NCBI GenBank assembly: GCA_022848785.1
Contig: JAJISK010000051.1
Span: 1 to 6,617 of the forward strand
Direction of reading: 5' to 3'
DNA length: 6,617 nt
Origin: Thermoplasmatota archaeon
GTDB taxonomy: Archaea; Thermoplasmatota; Thermoplasmata; RBG-16-68-12; JAJISG01
Part shown: in pieces, positions 1-6,617 of the stretch
Numbering within the stretch: position 1 is the first letter of the stretch
How the letters are laid out: each line of letters begins with the position of its first letter
The notes under the pieces: generated by a model
What the model was told of the DNA's origin: nothing
The model's database searches: none
Seen by the model: only the letters and a program-made list of their open reading frames with translations
Translations under genes and position numbers: made by a program

Positions 1-3000
1 AATCCAAACAGCCGGATGCAAGGCATTGTGGACAGCCTTCGGGCCATGGTGGACGACGAGCGGCGGGGCATCATTAAGCTTGACGAGGACCGAACTGAGG
101 GTCGAAAAGTCGAGATTCGTTTTGGCCGTCGGAACGAGGAGAACGGACGGATCCCGCCCGATGCGAAGCCCACCATCCATGTGAAGCTGCCCGAAGTCAA
201 GGAGGCCAACGGCGCGTCTCACCCCCTCACCCCCATGGAGGCCCGCCTCCGGGGTCTGACTTACCTGGCACCACTCTACCTGGACTTCACCATCGTCGAG
301 GACGGCATCGAGCGGGAGCCTGCTCGGGTTTTCATCGGCAACCTCCCGATCATGGTCAAGACGAAGAAGTGCCGCCTCGACCGAGAGAACCTGGAGGACG
401 GCTACGACCTCCTCGACGAGGAATATCACCGGAAGCTCGTGGATCTCCGTGAGGATCCCTATGACGCCGGTGGCTACTTCATCATCAGCGGAACAGAACG
501 GGTGCTCATCTCCCTGGAGGACCTGGCTCCCAATCGCGTCCTCGTCGAATTCAATGAGCGGTACGGCCGCCGTATGGAGGTGGCCAAGGTCTTCTCCCAG
601 CGGGAAGGGTACCGGGCTCTTACCCTGGTGGAGAAGAAAAAGGACAGCATCCTCATGGTCACCGTCCCCACGGCCTCCGGCCAGATTCCCCTCGTCATCC
701 TCCTCAAGGCCCTAGGAATGGACAAGGACGAGGACATCTTCAACGCCATTGTCGCGACCCCCCAGATGCGCCTCATCGTCTACGCGAACCTGGAGGAGAT
801 CCAGAACAAGAAGCTCTACCCGCCCGCGGGGATCTTCAGCCAGGAGGACGCGCTCCTCTACCTCGAGAAAAAGTTTGCCACGGGCCAGGCCAAGGAGTAC
901 CGGATCCGCAAGGTGGACTCCATCCTGGACCGTTCCCTCCTCCCGCATTTGGGCGACACGAAGGAGAGCCGGATCAAGAAGGCCCTCTTCCTGGGCCGCA
1001 TTGCGCGGTCGATCCTCGAGCTCTCCTTGGACCTTCGTCGCCCGGACGACAAGGACCACTATGCCAACAAGCGCCTGAAGCTGGCGGGGGACCTGATGGA
1101 GGACCTCTTCCGCGTGGCCTTCGCGAACCTCATCAAGGACCTGAAGTACCAGCTGGAGCGCAGCTACGCTCGCGGGAAGGGACTGAAGATTTCGGCTGCG
1201 ATCCGGCCCGACCTCCTGTCCCAACGCCTCCTGCACGCGCTGTCCACAGGGAACTGGGTGGGCGGCCGGGCGGGGGTATCCCAACTCCTCGACCGGACGT
1301 CGCACATGAGTGCCATGAGCCACCTGCGGCGGGTGACCTCCCCGTTGACGCGAAGCCAGCCTCACTTCGAGGCCCGGGACCTCCACCCCACCCAGTGGGG
1401 CCGCCTCTGTCCCAACGAGACGCCGGAGGGGCAGAATTGCGGACTGGTCAAGAACGCCGCCCTCGTCATCGACGTCTCCGAAGGGTTCGATGAGGACACT
1501 GTCAAGCTTCTCCTGGCCGACCTGGGGACCCGTCGTGTGGCCGGACAGCAGACCCAGCTCACTCGTGTGTACGTCAACGGAGACCTCGTCGGCCTCCACG
1601 AGAAACCCGAGACCCTCGTCGAGGAGATCCGGGGTCGACGACGCTCCGGACTCCTAAGCCATGAGGTCAACATCCGGTTCGACCGGTCGATGAACGAGAT
1701 CATCATCAACTGCGACCAGGGCCGGATGCGACGACCATTGCTTGTGCTCCGAGAGGGTATCCCGGTCCTCACGCAGAAGGACCTGGAAGACCTCCCTATC
1801 GGGAAGCTCCGCTGGGCCGACATGATCGACAACGGGATTGTGGAGTGGATCGACGCCGAGGAAGAGGAGGACGCCTTTATCGCCCTCTACGGATACGGCG
1901 TGCCACCCGATTGCCCGCATTGCGACCACGCCCTCTCGCGTGGCGACGTCGACTGGGTCAACCCCGGCAGCGAGGCGGGCCTCGTGGAGCTCCGGTGTCA
2001 CTTCTGCCAGTCCACCCTGGAGGGGGACAGCCTTCTTACGAAGGAGCACACGCACATGGAAATTGACCCCCTGGTCATCCTTGGAGTCAGTGCGGGCCTC
2101 GTCCCGTACGCGGAACACAACTCCTCGCCCCGCGTCACGATGGGCGCCGGCATGATCAAGCAGTCCTTAGGCCTCGCGGCATCCAACTACCGCATTCGGC
2201 CCGACACCCGGAGCCACCTCCTCCATTACCCGCAGATGCCGCTGGTCCAGACCGAAGCCATGCACTTCCTCAACTTCAACCGCCGTCCCGCGGGCCAGAA
2301 CTACATCGTCGCGGTCATGTCCTACCACGGGTGGAACATGGAGGACGCGGTGGTCATCAACAAGGCCTCCGTGGAGCGCGGCCTCGGACGCTCCAGCTTC
2401 ATGCGGACCTACAAGGCCGAGGAACGCCGTTACCCCGGCGGCCAGGAGGACCATTTCGAGACCCCGAGCCCCGACGTCCGCGGTGCCCGCGCCGACCTGG
2501 CCTACGGCAGCCTGACCCCCGAGGACGGCCTCATCAGCCCCGAGGTGGGGGTGGGAGGCGGCGACGTTCTCATCGGAAAGACTTCTCCGCCCCGGTTCCT
2601 GGAGGAGGAGACGGACTTTCTAACGCCGCAAAAGCGGCGCGAGACCAGCATCACGGTGCGCCACGGCGAGATGGGGTGGGTCGACAGCGTCATGCTCACG
2701 GAATCCGAGAACGGAAGCAAGCTGGCCAAGGTGAAGATCCGTGACCTTCGTATCCCCGAGCTGGGGGACAAATTTGCCTCTCGCCACGGCCAGAAGGGCG
2801 TGGTCGGTCTCCTCGCCGCCCAAGAGGACCTGCCCTTCACGGAGCAAGGCATCGTTCCGGACCTCGTGATCAATCCCCATGCCATCCCCTCGAGGATGAC
2901 TGTGGCCCACGTTCTGGAGATGATCGGGGGCAAGGTTGGCTCCTCCGAGGGACGCTCGGTAGACGGCACGCCTTTCAGCGGGGAGACGGAGGACGCGTTG

Positions 3001-3504
3001 CGAGAGGCCCTCGGGAAGAACGGGTTCAAGAGCAACGGAAAGGAGGTCCTCATCGACGGCAAGACCGGCCAGATGATCCCCGCGGAGATTTTCATCGGGG
3101 CCATTTACTACCAGAAACTCCACCACATGGTCTCCGGGAAGCTTCACGTGCGGAGTCGAGGACCCGTGCAGATCCTCACCCGCCAGCCCACCGAGGGACG
3201 ATCACGGCAAGGCGGCCTCCGCTTCGGCGAGATGGAACGGGACTGCCTCATCGGCCACGGGGCGGCCATGGTGATCAAGGACCGCCTCTTGGACGAGTCG
3301 GACGGCATCCTCCTGTACGTATGCGGGAACCCCGAGTGCGGCCACTTCGCCATCAAAGATCGGAAGGGAAACCTTCGCTGCACCGTCTGCGGCAACAACT
3401 CCAACATCTACCCCGTCCAGACCTCCTACGCGTTCAAGCTCCTCGTGGATGAACTGCTCTCTCTCGGCGTGGCCATGCGTCTCCAGTTGGAGGACCTTCG
3501 ATGA
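1..3504 (+). CDS. rpoB: DNA-directed RNA polymerase subunit B (Rpo2), 5'-partial
   Basis: Second-largest catalytic subunit of archaeal RNA polymerase, acting in the cytoplasm. Residues are numbered from the ATG at 16. The fork region ends in CPNETPEG (465-472). GWNMED (772-777) places the E776/D777 pair near the active site. Lysines K919 and K927 lie in the [10 protein letters not shown] segment that contacts nucleic acid and NTP. GPVQ...RQPTEGR (1049-1062) and GEMERD (1071-1076) mark the C-terminal domain, which closes with a C4 zinc site (C1103, C1108, C1122, C1125). B is a single chain, not split into B'/B''. The 15 bases before ATG16 read on in frame as NPNSR, have no Shine-Dalgarno, and fit an internal position in the family's N-terminus, so the true start probably lies upstream. 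A Cys4 insert at 625-673 is listed separately. The stop overlaps the rpoA1 start, suggesting coupled translation. The subunit identity is certain; only the start is in doubt. Confidence 0.97.
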   Translation, partial: NPNSRMQGIVDSLRAMVDDERRGIIKLDEDRTEGRKVEIRFGRRNEENGRIPPDAKPTIHVKLPEVKEANGASHPLTPMEARLRGLTYLAPLYLDFTIVEDGIEREPARVFIGNLPIMVKTKKCRLDRENLEDGYDLLDEEYHRKLVDLREDPYDAGGYFIISGTERVLISLEDLAPNRVLVEFNERYGRRMEVAKVFSQREGYRALTLVEKKKDSILMVTVPTASGQIPLVILLKALGMDKDEDIFNAIVATPQMRLIVYANLEEIQNKKLYPPAGIFSQEDALLYLEKKFATGQAKEYRIRKVDSILDRSLLPHLGDTKESRIKKALFLGRIARSILELSLDLRRPDDKDHYANKRLKLAGDLMEDLFRVAFANLIKDLKYQLERSYARGKGLKISAAIRPDLLSQRLLHALSTGNWVGGRAGVSQLLDRTSHMSAMSHLRRVTSPLTRSQPHFEARDLHPTQWGRLCPNETPEGQNCGLVKNAALVIDVSEGFDEDTVKLLLADLGTRRVAGQQTQLTRVYVNGDLVGLHEKPETLVEEIRGRRRSGLLSHEVNIRFDRSMNEIIINCDQGRMRRPLLVLREGIPVLTQKDLEDLPIGKLRWADMIDNGIVEWIDAEEEEDAFIALYGYGVPPDCPHCDHALSRGDVDWVNPGSEAGLVELRCHFCQSTLEGDSLLTKEHTHMEIDPLVILGVSAGLVPYAEHNSSPRVTMGAGMIKQSLGLAASNYRIRPDTRSHLLHYPQMPLVQTEAMHFLNFNRRPAGQNYIVAVMSYHGWNMEDAVVINKASVERGLGRSSFMRTYKAEERRYPGGQEDHFETPSPDVRGARADLAYGSLTPEDGLISPEVGVGGGDVLIGKTSPPRFLEEETDFLTPQKRRETSITVRHGEMGWVDSVMLTESENGSKLAKVKIRDLRIPELGDKFASRHGQKGVVGLLAAQEDLPFTEQGIVPDLVINPHAIPSRMTVAHVLEMIGGKVGSSEGRSVDGTPFSGETEDALREALGKNGFKSNGKEVLIDGKTGQMIPAEIFIGAIYYQKLHHMVSGKLHVRSRGPVQILTRQPTEGRSRQGGLRFGEMERDCLIGHGAAMVIKDRLLDESDGILLYVCGNPECGHFAIKDRKGNLRCTVCGNNSNIYPVQTSYAFKLLVDELLSLGVAMRLQLEDLR
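1888..2034 (+). other. Cys4 zinc-ribbon-like insert within RpoB
   Basis: Between the acidic DAEEEEDAF segment and [11 protein letters not shown], two blocks that are nearly adjacent in many archaeal B subunits, this protein carries about 49 extra residues (625-673). They contain two CxxC knuckles: C633-P-H-C636 and C661-H-F-C664, 24 residues apart. This spacing and the aromatic/polar filler look like a small zinc ribbon. It would sit on the external surface of B, not at the active site. The insert may be a lineage trait of Thermoplasmatota-type B subunits. Its partner, if any, is unknown. Zinc binding is inferred from the cysteine pattern only. Confidence 0.7.
3489..3493 (+). promoter_or_regulatory. 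Shine-Dalgarno for rpoA1, inside the 3' end of rpoB
   Basis: GGAGG lies seven bases before the first of two tandem ATG codons (3501 and 3504). This spacing favours 3501 as the start; the second ATG would be ten bases away. The site lies in rpoB codons just before its TGA, so the ribosome terminating on rpoB would cover it. GGAGG also occurs inside the genes because Glu-Asp is often written GAGGAC, so the motif alone is weak. Its position at a start codon is what supports it. Confidence 0.65.
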
Positions 3505-6272
3505 TGCCCACGCCTCTCCACGGGGTCTCGAAACGGATCCAAGCCCTCCGGTTCGGGCTCCTGAGTCCGGACGAGATCCGTCGGATGAGCGCCACCAAGA
3601 TCATCACGGCCGACACCTACGATGACGACGGGTTCCCCATCGACATGGGTCTCATGGACCTCCATATGGGCGTCATCGAGCCGGGGTTGCGGTGCAAGAC
3701 GTGCGGCGGACGTGTAGACGACTGTCCGGGTCACTTCGGCCACATCGACCTCGCCATGCCGGTCATCCACGTGGGTTACATCAAGGAGATCAAGATCCTC
3801 CTCCAATCCACGTGCCGTGCCTGCGGCCGGCTCTTGCTCAGCCGGGAGGAGAAGCAGGAGTACCTGGACGAGATGCGGAAGAGCGACGCCCTCGCGGCCA
3901 GCGGCGAGTCCCCGCGGACGATGGAAATCACGAAGCAGACGGCGCGAGACGCGACGAAACGCCAGGTCTGCCCCCACTGCAAGGCGGACCAGATGAAGGT
4001 CACGCTGGACAAACCCACGACCTTCCGGGAGGACGGCCACAAGCTGACACCGAAGGAGGTGCGCGAGCGGCTGGAACGAATTCCCGATGAGGACCTCCGA
4101 CCCTTGGGGATCAACCCCGATGTCGCCCGTCCGGAGTGGATGATCTTGACGGTCCTCTCGGTCCCTCCCGTCACCGTGAGGCCCTCCATCACGCTTGAGT
4201 CCGGGGACCGGTCGGAGGACGACCTGACTCACAAACTGGTGGACGTCCTCCGGATCAACCAGCGTCTGCGTGAGAACCGGGATGCAGGCGCCCCGCAGCT
4301 CATCGTGGAGGACCTCTGGGAGCTGCTCCAGTACCACGTCACCACCTACTACGATAACCAGACCAGCGGGATTCCTCCCGCCCGACATCGATCCGGGCGT
4401 CCCCTCAAGACCCTCGTGCAGCGTCTCAAGGGGAAGGAGGGACGATTCCGCTCCAACCTGAGCGGGAAACGGGTGAACTTCTCCGCGCGCACCGTCATCT
4501 CCCCCGACCCCCTTATCAGCATCAACGAGGTGGGGATTCCCTACCAGGCCGCCCGGGAACTCACCGTCCCCGTCCACGTCCAGGCGTACAACGAGGAGAT
4601 CGTGAAGGAGTGGGTGATCCGGGGTCCCAAGCCTACGGGCGGGAATGGGGAGTACATCCCCGGCGTCAACTACATCATCCGGCCCGACGGGCGGCGGATC
4701 CGGGTCACCGATAAGAACGCGGAGACCGTGGCCGACGCCGTTGAGCTGGGCTACATCGTGGAGCGTCAGCTCGTGGACGGCGACATCGTCCTCTTCAATC
4801 GGCAGCCATCCCTCCATCGGATGAGCATCATGGCCCACCAGGTGCGGGTCATGGCAGGGAAGACCTTCCGCCTGAACCTGGCCGTCTGTCCCCCCTACAA
4901 CGCGGACTTCGACGGCGACGAGATGAATCTCCACGTTCTCCAGAGCGAGGAGGCGCGGGCTGAAGCGAAGATTCTCATGAAAGTCCAGGAGCACATCCTG
5001 TCACCCCGCTTCGGCGGCCCGGTCATCGGGGCCATCCACGACCATATCACCGGCGCCTTCCTCATGACATACAAGGGCGCCCGGTTCACGCGAGACGAGA
5101 CCTCTTACCTCCTCTCCATGGTCGGGCGCATGGGCCTCCCCAAGCCGGACATGAAGGCGGACGGCCAATCGTATTGGAGCGGGAAGCTCCTCTTCAGCAC
5201 CATCCTCCCGGAGGACCTTACCGTCACCTTCCGTGCCTCCATCGGCTCTCGAGGGGATGAGGAGGATGCGGTAGTGCGGATCGAAAAGGGCAAGATTCGC
5301 GAAGGGGTCATGGACGAGAACGCCATCGGCGCCTTCAAGGGGAAACTCGTCGACCGAATCGCGCGGAACTACGGAACCGAGCGGGCCCGCCAGTTCATCG
5401 ACGACGCGACCCGGTTCGCCATCGCGACCATCATGCTTCGAGGCTTCACCACGGGCATCGACGACGAGGACATCCCTCAGGAGGCGAAGAACGAGATTGC
5501 GGAGGTCCTCGAGCGGGCCATGGAGGAAGTGGCCGGTCTCGTGGAGGCCTACAAGGCGGGCGAACTGGAGCAGATGCCTGGCCGTTCGTTGGAGGAGACC
5601 TTGGAGGTGGAGGCTATGAAGAAGCTCGGCCGGTCGCGAGACGACGCGGGCCAGATCGCCTCCCGGCACTTGGGATTGGAGAATAGTGCCGTGATCATGG
5701 CGCGAAGCGGCGCCCGAGGCTCCATGTTGAACCTGAGCCAGATGGCGGGAAGCATCGGGCAACAAGCCGTGAGGGGGGAGCGGATCTCCCGGGGCTACTG
5801 GAAGCGCACCCTTCCCCACTTCCAGCCGGAGGACCTGGGTGCGGAGGCCAAAGGCTTTGTCCGCTCCTCCTACAAGAGCGGCCTGACCCCTACGGAGTAC
5901 TTCTTCCACAGCATGGGTGGCCGGGAAGGGCTGGTCGACACCGCCGTCCGCACGTCCCGGTCGGGGTACATGCAGCGCCGCCTGATCAACGCGCTGGAGG
6001 ACCTCAAGGTGATGGAAGACCGCACGGTCCGCAACACGGCAAGGACGATCATCCAATTCCGGTTCGGGGAGGACGGGGTCGATCCGATGCGGAGCATCGG
6101 TGGGGAGGCCGTCGACCTGGACGACATCCTGACAGGAGTGCTCGGTCCCGAGGCCCTCTCCGGCGCCCGAGGGGACGGACATGCAATCGCCGGCCATGGA
6201 AGCCAGGAGAAGGATATGGTCGTGGAACTCGAGGACGACTCCCCCGCCTTGAGCGACGATGCGGAGGATTAG
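3501..6272 (+). CDS. rpoA1: DNA-directed RNA polymerase subunit A' (Rpo1N)
   Basis: N-terminal part of the largest catalytic subunit, complete at 923 residues; the family is usually around 880-910. Clamp zinc ligands are visible: C65, C68, C75 and H78/H81 of CPGHFGH, then C105/C108 paired with C157/C160. [20 protein letters not shown] (312-331) is the lid/switch region. NADFDGD (467-473) supplies the three Mg-binding aspartates D469, D471 and D473. SGARGS (736-741) belongs to the funnel. The bridge helix spans about 797-835, centred on [14 protein letters not shown]. After GEDGVD (856-861) the protein ends in a divergent tail, with 10 acidic residues in the last 21. The trigger loop is absent, as expected when the subunit is split and A'' carries it. 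The start overlaps the rpoB stop as ATGA. The TAG stop abuts the next ATG in the same frame. No intein interrupts the catalytic motifs. Confidence 0.98.
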   Translation: MMPTPLHGVSKRIQALRFGLLSPDEIRRMSATKIITADTYDDDGFPIDMGLMDLHMGVIEPGLRCKTCGGRVDDCPGHFGHIDLAMPVIHVGYIKEIKILLQSTCRACGRLLLSREEKQEYLDEMRKSDALAASGESPRTMEITKQTARDATKRQVCPHCKADQMKVTLDKPTTFREDGHKLTPKEVRERLERIPDEDLRPLGINPDVARPEWMILTVLSVPPVTVRPSITLESGDRSEDDLTHKLVDVLRINQRLRENRDAGAPQLIVEDLWELLQYHVTTYYDNQTSGIPPARHRSGRPLKTLVQRLKGKEGRFRSNLSGKRVNFSARTVISPDPLISINEVGIPYQAARELTVPVHVQAYNEEIVKEWVIRGPKPTGGNGEYIPGVNYIIRPDGRRIRVTDKNAETVADAVELGYIVERQLVDGDIVLFNRQPSLHRMSIMAHQVRVMAGKTFRLNLAVCPPYNADFDGDEMNLHVLQSEEARAEAKILMKVQEHILSPRFGGPVIGAIHDHITGAFLMTYKGARFTRDETSYLLSMVGRMGLPKPDMKADGQSYWSGKLLFSTILPEDLTVTFRASIGSRGDEEDAVVRIEKGKIREGVMDENAIGAFKGKLVDRIARNYGTERARQFIDDATRFAIATIMLRGFTTGIDDEDIPQEAKNEIAEVLERAMEEVAGLVEAYKAGELEQMPGRSLEETLEVEAMKKLGRSRDDAGQIASRHLGLENSAVIMARSGARGSMLNLSQMAGSIGQQAVRGERISRGYWKRTLPHFQPEDLGAEAKGFVRSSYKSGLTPTEYFFHSMGGREGLVDTAVRTSRSGYMQRRLINALEDLKVMEDRTVRNTARTIIQFRFGEDGVDPMRSIGGEAVDLDDILTGVLGPEALSGARGDGHAIAGHGSQEKDMVVELEDDSPALSDDAED
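6263..6267 (+). promoter_or_regulatory. Shine-Dalgarno for the gene at 6273
   Basis: GGAGG ends five bases before the ATG at 6273, inside the last codons of rpoA1. With a start codon immediately after the rpoA1 TAG, this supports a genuine, translationally coupled initiation at 6273 rather than only readthrough from rpoA1. Confidence 0.7.
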
Positions 6273-6617
6273 ATGGCCAGGAAAGACACGATCGACGCGC
6301 TACGACGCCGAAAGGTGGGGGCCAAGACCGCGGCCCTTCTCGTGGATGCGGGCTACACGATGGCTTCCCTGAAGAAGGCGAAGCTGAAGGACCTCGAGAA
6401 GGTGGTGCCGCAGGAGGATGCCATCCGTGCGTTGAAACGCCTAGGCATCAAAGTGGAGGTGCCACCGCCAAAGAAGGCGCCCCCCAAGAAGAAGGGGGCG
6501 GCGAAGAAGACGCCAGCCAAGAAGACCCCCAAGAAACTCGCGGCGAAGAAGCCGGCGAAGAAGCCGGCCAAGAAATCGGCCAAGAAGCCCGTGAAGAAGG
6601 CTGCTAGGAAGAAGCCC
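6273..6617 (+). CDS. Probable N-terminal extension of RNA polymerase subunit A'' (rpoA2 position): HhH-like module plus Lys-rich linker, 3'-partial
   Basis: An open frame of 115 residues runs off the window. Residues 5-62 look helical and resemble a helix-hairpin-helix/Rad51-N-like fold: VGAKTAALLVDAGY, then SLKKAKLKDLEKV, then EDAIRALKRLGI. Such modules usually bind DNA or RNA non-specifically. Residues 64-115 are low-complexity Lys/Pro/Ala with 23 lysines and no acidic residue, like a histone H1 tail. In archaea rpoA2 normally follows rpoA1, so the likeliest reading is subunit A'' with an added N-terminal domain whose polymerase core lies beyond the window. No A'' core motif is visible, so a separate small basic DNA-binding protein inserted before rpoA2 is the alternative. 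The start is set by ATG directly after the rpoA1 TAG and by GGAGG five bases upstream. It reads in the same frame as rpoA1. That the ORF is a real gene is near certain; its identity as A'' is moderate. Confidence 0.62.
   Translation, partial: MARKDTIDALRRRKVGAKTAALLVDAGYTMASLKKAKLKDLEKVVPQEDAIRALKRLGIKVEVPPPKKAPPKKKGAAKKTPAKKTPKKLAAKKPAKKPAKKSAKKPVKKAARKKP
6546..6605 (+). repeat. Degenerate 12-bp tandem repeat encoding (K-K-P/S/A-A/V)n
   Basis: Five consecutive 12-base units of the form AAG-AAG-CCG-GCN encode KKPA, KKPA, KKSA, KKPV and KKAA (residues 92-111 of the third ORF). Units 1 and 2 differ by one base (GCG versus GCC); later units diverge mainly at the third and fourth codons. Similar but irregular Lys-Lys-Pro/Thr/Ala blocks precede it from about 6471. 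The pattern suggests growth by slippage or unequal exchange of a basic linker, kept in frame because the unit is a multiple of three. Confidence 0.85.

Noticed and set aside
393..1102. Internal GGAGG motifs (for example 393-397, 516-520, 1098-1102) as possible internal ribosome sites
   Set aside because: They arise from GAG-GAC and GAG-GAG codon pairs in an acidic protein and are not followed by plausible gene starts.
712..1599. Antisense ORF (295 codons) opposite rpoB
   Set aside because: A shadow of rpoB codons with no domain or plausible ribosome site.
2331..2744. Overlapping + strand ORF in another frame within rpoB
   Set aside because: Arg/Gly/Pro-rich composition typical of an out-of-frame read of GC-rich DNA, over strongly conserved B codons.
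1..3504. Split B'/B'' arrangement
   Set aside because: The B frame is uninterrupted through all domains, with no internal stop or restart.
3426..4994. Long antisense ORF (522 codons) opposite rpoA1
   Set aside because: It lies wholly against conserved A' and the end of B, has no recognisable domain, and is explained by GC-rich codon use that removes stops on the opposite strand.
4800..5000. Possible intein in A' near the NADFDGD motif
   Set aside because: Inteins often target such sites in archaeal polymerase genes, but the motif and its flanks run on without insertion.
5001..6197. Antisense ORF (398 codons) opposite the 3' half of rpoA1
   Set aside because: Same cause; its His/Val/Leu/Gly-rich, motif-free sequence is the mirror of conserved A' codons.
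6353..6583. Antisense ORF that looks like a small Phe/Ala/Gly-rich membrane protein
   Set aside because: Its phenylalanines and leucines are the reverse complement of the AAG lysine codons in the basic linker, so the hydrophobicity is an artefact.

Overview
This window is a stretch of a chromosomal archaeal RNA polymerase operon. It contains nearly all of subunit B (rpoB, 5' end cut by the window), a complete subunit A' (rpoA1/rpo1N), and the start of a third gene in the slot normally held by subunit A'' (rpoA2/rpo1C). All genes are on the + strand and there is essentially no non-coding DNA. rpoB and rpoA1 overlap by four bases (ATGA). The rpoA1 stop TAG is followed with no gap by the ATG of the third gene. 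No RNA genes, mobile elements, CRISPR arrays, promoters or terminators were seen.

The organism is an archaeon. The largest subunit is split after the bridge helix (A' ends there), which is the archaeal arrangement, and the motifs are of the archaeal/eukaryotic Rpb1/Rpb2 type. B is one uninterrupted chain, which argues against Halobacteria, Archaeoglobus and most methanogen groups, where B is split into B' and B''. The DNA is GC-rich with G/C-ending codons. Sequence style suggests a GC-rich euryarchaeal lineage, with Thermoplasmatota (Methanomassiliicoccales- or marine group II-like) the best guess. This is pattern recognition from memory, not a search.

Layout: 1-3504 is B (hybrid-binding region, active-site lysines, C-terminal zinc clamp module, and an extra Cys4 insert). 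3501-6272 is A' (clamp zinc sites, NADFDGD catalytic loop, funnel, bridge helix, acidic tail). 6273-6617 is an open-ended ORF with a helix-hairpin-helix-like N-terminus followed by a histone H1-like Lys/Pro/Ala tail. B and A' together form the two halves of the polymerase active centre. A'' would supply the trigger loop and the rest of the jaw and clamp, but none of its core is visible here.

The most interesting region is the A'/third-gene junction. The two ORFs are in the same frame, separated by a single TAG codon. The downstream protein begins with a putative nucleic-acid-binding module and a highly basic low-complexity linker, where a standard A'' would begin directly with its core fold.
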